From contig DFMV01000069.1 in the NCBI GenBank assembly GCA_002375765.1, forward strand, positions 13,861 through 77,860: a DNA stretch of 64,000 nt, written 5' to 3'. The DNA is from Rhizobiales bacterium UBA3584. GTDB taxonomy: Bacteria; Pseudomonadota; Alphaproteobacteria; Rhizobiales; Devosiaceae. The position numbers were made by a program, and so were the translations under genes. The notes below the pieces were generated by a model. The model saw nothing but the letters and a program-made list of their open reading frames with translations. It was not told the origin of the DNA and made no database searches. Positions 63,131 through 64,000 of this stretch are shown here, piece by piece (the stretch's first letter is position 1; each line of letters starts with the position of its first letter).

Positions 63131-63886
63131 ATGGTTGATACACTGCGCGAAGGTTCGCTTCTTTATCTCGATGGCGTCACCGTCTCGTTTGATGGGTTCA
63201 AGGCGCTCAATTCGCTCTCTCTACTCGTCAAGCGCGACGAATTGCAGGCCATTATCGGCCCCAACGGGGCGGGCAAGACAACGATGATGGACATCATCAC
63301 GGGCAAGACCCGGCCCGATACGGGCGAAGTGTTTTTCGAGGGCTCGATCGATCTGACGCGAAAGGATGAAACCGAGATTGCCAATCTGGGCATCGGCCGC
63401 AAGTTTCAAAAACCGACGGTGTTTGAAAGCCATACCGTCTGGGACAATATCGAACTGGCGCTTAAAAAGCCGCGCGGGGTGTTTTCGTCCTGGCTATATA
63501 CGCGCGACACCGCCGATACCGACCGCATCTCCGAGATTTTGGACACTGTGCGACTCTCCCACAGGAAGGACGAATACGCGGCCAATCTCTCTCACGGTCA
63601 AAAGCAATGGCTCGAGATCGGCATGTTGCTCGCCCAGGACCCCAAGCTGTTGTTGGTCGACGAGCCGGTGGCCGGCATGACCGACTCGGAAACCGAGGAG
63701 ACGTCGAAACTGCTCAAGTCGATTTCCCGGCATCACTCGGTCGTCGTTGTGGAGCATGACATGAGCTTCGTGCGCGATCTTGATTGTCGCGTGACGTGCC
63801 TGGCCGAGGGCTCCGTACTGGCGCAAGGCTCGCTTGAGCATGTCTCGGCCGATCCGCTGGTTATCGAACGTTATCTGGGGCGCTGA
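63131..63886 (+). CDS. urtD: Urea ABC transporter, ATPase UrtD
   Basis: A 251-residue ABC ATPase: Walker A GPNGAGKT at about residues 43-50, signature LSHGQKQWLEI, Walker B KLLLVDEPVAGM, and a switch histidine in VVEHDMSFVRDL. It lies five bases after urtC and works with UrtE. Confidence 0.95.
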   Translation: MVDTLREGSLLYLDGVTVSFDGFKALNSLSLLVKRDELQAIIGPNGAGKTTMMDIITGKTRPDTGEVFFEGSIDLTRKDETEIANLGIGRKFQKPTVFESHTVWDNIELALKKPRGVFSSWLYTRDTADTDRISEILDTVRLSHRKDEYAANLSHGQKQWLEIGMLLAQDPKLLLVDEPVAGMTDSETEETSKLLKSISRHHSVVVVEHDMSFVRDLDCRVTCLAEGSVLAQGSLEHVSADPLVIERYLGR

Positions 63887-63887
63887 C

Positions 63888-64000
63888 ATGACGACACTGA
63901 CCGTTACCGATGTCGATCTGCATTATGGCGCCGCGCAGGCGCTCAAGACAGTTTCGATCACCGCCCAGCCCAACAAGATCACCTCGGTCCTGGGGCGTAA
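63888..64000 (+). CDS. urtE: Urea ABC transporter, ATPase UrtE (partial)
   Basis: Starts at ATG 63888 one base after urtD's stop and runs off the right edge after about 37 codons. LTVTDVDLHYGAAQALKTVS and ITSVLGR match the N-terminus of UrtE just before Walker A. Gene order supports the assignment. Confidence 0.85.
   Translation, partial: MTTLTVTDVDLHYGAAQALKTVSITAQPNKITSVLGR

Overview
The window looks like chromosomal DNA from a high-GC alphaproteobacterium of the order Hyphomicrobiales, probably near Devosia or Pelagibacterium. The genus is an inference. Pointers are the rimP-nusA-ylxR-infB order, an Irr-type palindrome directly upstream of an mbfA-like ferritin/VIT1 gene, a urtABCDE urea transport operon behind a sigma-54 promoter, an extensin-family protein and an OxyR-like regulator.

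Layout: 1-4432 is chromosomal (two LysR regulators, a YdcH protein, a TerC-family membrane protein with a structured leader, an ExoD protein). 4433-6301 is decaying DNA: a small HTH gene with one in-frame stop, a GGDEF-EAL gene broken by at least four frameshifts and two stops, and diverged repeats. Then two integrative elements lie in tandem at the 3' end of one tRNA-Arg(CCG) gene. The intact tRNA is at 37415-37491 (minus strand), and copies of its last 48-51 bp lie at 6302-6352 and 28065-28112.

Element A (6302-28112, about 21.8 kb) carries a tyrosine integrase, excisionase-like HTH proteins, a RepB-like primase fused to a DUF3987 ATPase, an adjacent origin-like repeat set, an HGG-motif protein, a possible small terminase, a serine recombinase, a long interleaved inverted-repeat region, a translationally coupled virion-like module (ejection-like proteins and a tail fibre) and an IetAS-type protease/AAA pair. 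I see no capsid, portal or large terminase in it. Element B (28065-37464, about 9.4 kb) carries its own integrase, a divergent ribbon-helix-helix switch with three operators, a replication-type gene with iteron-like repeats inside it, a lone HK97-type major capsid gene, a three-gene cassette between 25-bp direct repeats and a PrtN-like activator. Both look like phage satellites or strongly reduced prophages, with different virion parts.

From 37492 on the window is core chromosome: a vanadium haloperoxidase/CRTAC1 gene pair, a RibD-like reductase, lepA, an extensin-family protein, a GcvA-like regulator, Irr-box/mbfA, a second LysR gene, a DUF2306/LytTR divergent pair, infB-ylxR-nusA-rimP, trmB, metK with a two-hairpin leader, lnt and the urt operon, which runs off the right edge inside urtE.
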